Shown: in pieces, positions 12,153 through 12,674 of the stretch | Layout: each line of letters opens with the position of its first letter | How positions within the stretch are numbered: the first letter of the stretch is position 1 | From: Parcubacteria group bacterium CG11_big_fil_rev_8_21_14_0_20_41_14 | Lineage (GTDB): Bacteria > Patescibacteriota > Patescibacteriia > UBA2169 | Direction of reading: 5' to 3' | Length of the DNA stretch: 12,674 bases | NCBI GenBank assembly: GCA_002787075.1 | Contig: PCVT01000070.1 | Coordinates: 1 to 12,674 of the forward strand | Made by a program: the position numbers and the translations under genes | Notes under the pieces: model-generated | The model's input: only the letters and a program-made list of their open reading frames with translations | Told to the model about the DNA's origin: nothing | The model's database searches: none

Positions 12153-12674
12153 AATCATTGCGATTGAGAGAAGAGCCAGCAGAACACTCACTAACAGCGG
12201 CAATCTGATGCCAGCGACAAGAGCCGCGTCATTCACGCGGATTGATTCCACTATAATTCTGACAAAGGAATACAAACCAATATAGAGCCAGAAGACCAGA
12301 CCCCCTCTTAATCTTTCCTGCCAGGATAAAGGCGTAGTTGTTTGTTTTTTAAAAACCACGCATAAGATAATAAAAACAGCCAGACATAAAAGCGATTCAT
12401 ATAAAAAAGCTGGATGAAAATGAGTATATTGGACAAATCCTTCGGCACGATGCGCCACATCAATTGGAATACCAATCCAAGAATCAGTGGGCGCGCCAAA
12501 TAATTCCTGATTAAAATAATTTCCCCATCTGCCAATTGCCTGGCCAAGAATGCCGGCTATCGCGAATATATCTAAAATTTTCCAAAAGTTGATTTTGTAT
12601 TTACGCGAAAAATATAATACTGAGAGAACTGCGCCAATGATCGCGCCATGAATTGCTAATCCCCCGTTCCAGAC
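12117..12674 (-). CDS. lgt: Prolipoprotein diacylglyceryl transferase, C-terminal part (start outside window)
   Basis: The frame is open from the window edge to TGA at 12117-12119, giving 185 residues. It begins VWNGGLAIHGAIIGA, then 'GQAIGRWGNYFNQELFG', 'HFHPAFLYESL', 'GLVFWLYIGLYSFVRIIVE' and a last hydrophobic helix ending KSLAFYHKKE. The 'GGL..HG' and 'GR.GN..N.E..G' motifs are the Lgt signature, with the His and Arg implicated in catalysis both present. Lgt is an inner-membrane enzyme that moves diacylglycerol from phosphatidylglycerol to the lipobox Cys of prolipoproteins. The N-terminal helices are missing because the window ends. An internal GTG at 12458 is not the start, since conserved sequence continues upstream. 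The last 36 bp overlap the sugar transferase on the other strand; no terminator is seen between them. Confidence 0.93.
   Translation of the reverse strand, partial: VWNGGLAIHGAIIGAVLSVLYFSRKYKINFWKILDIFAIAGILGQAIGRWGNYFNQELFGAPTDSWIGIPIDVAHRAEGFVQYTHFHPAFLYESLLCLAVFIILCVVFKKQTTTPLSWQERLRGGLVFWLYIGLYSFVRIIVESIRVNDAALVAGIRLPLLVSVLLALLSIAMILKSLAFYHKKE

Noticed and set aside
12308..12547. Minus-strand frame of 79 residues overlapping lgt
   Set aside because: It is a different frame of the same strand as lgt; the lgt frame is continuous from 12674 to 12117 with conserved motifs across this stretch.

Overview
The window looks like an AT-rich, compact genome of a Candidate Phyla Radiation (Patescibacteria) type bacterium. 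This is inferred from protein flavour (a eukaryotic/archaeal-type IleRS, an O-antigen-ligase-like membrane protein fused to TPRs, a small single-helix membrane protein of unknown function), very short intergenic gaps, almost no Shine-Dalgarno sequences, and dispersed short repeats. No marker here fixes the lineage. TGA and TAA both act as stops, so I see no sign of a recoded UGA.

Layout. Positions 1-6561 run leftward: the 5' end of recO, ileS, a polytopic Wzy/WaaL-like TPR protein, an intergenic block of nested inverted repeats, and a small anchored hypothetical protein. From 6674 rightward comes a translation block: smpB, then ssrA (tmRNA) with a consensus promoter, then infC-rpmI-rplT, with tRNA-Asp overlapping the end of rplT and closed by a good terminator. 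tRNA-Ser(UGA) follows. Next is a three-gene coupled cassette (HNH endonuclease with two HNR repeats, stand-alone WYL domain, NYN-family nuclease), then a palindrome-rich spacer with a decayed reading frame, and a second stand-alone WYL protein. The window ends with a monotopic sugar-phosphate transferase and, convergent and overlapping it, most of lgt.

How the genes work together. smpB and ssrA supply trans-translation, and infC/rpmI/rplT supply initiation and the large subunit. The rplT stop codon lies inside tRNA-Asp, so tRNA maturation would create non-stop mRNA, the substrate of the neighbouring rescue system. The sugar transferase and the ligase-like protein suggest surface glycan assembly, and Lgt starts lipoprotein maturation.

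Most notable: (1) ileS carries three repeat-derived in-frame insertions, one a 94-bp palindromic element; (2) the tmRNA has good pseudoknots and acceptor stem but lacks the usual T-loop and D-loop signatures; (3) the HNH-WYL-NYN cassette sits in a 2.3-kb stretch with no CGCG tetranucleotide, a word common in the flanking genes, which points to acquisition beside tRNA-Ser. No function for the cassette can be proved from sequence; an RNA/DNA-targeting defence role is a hypothesis.
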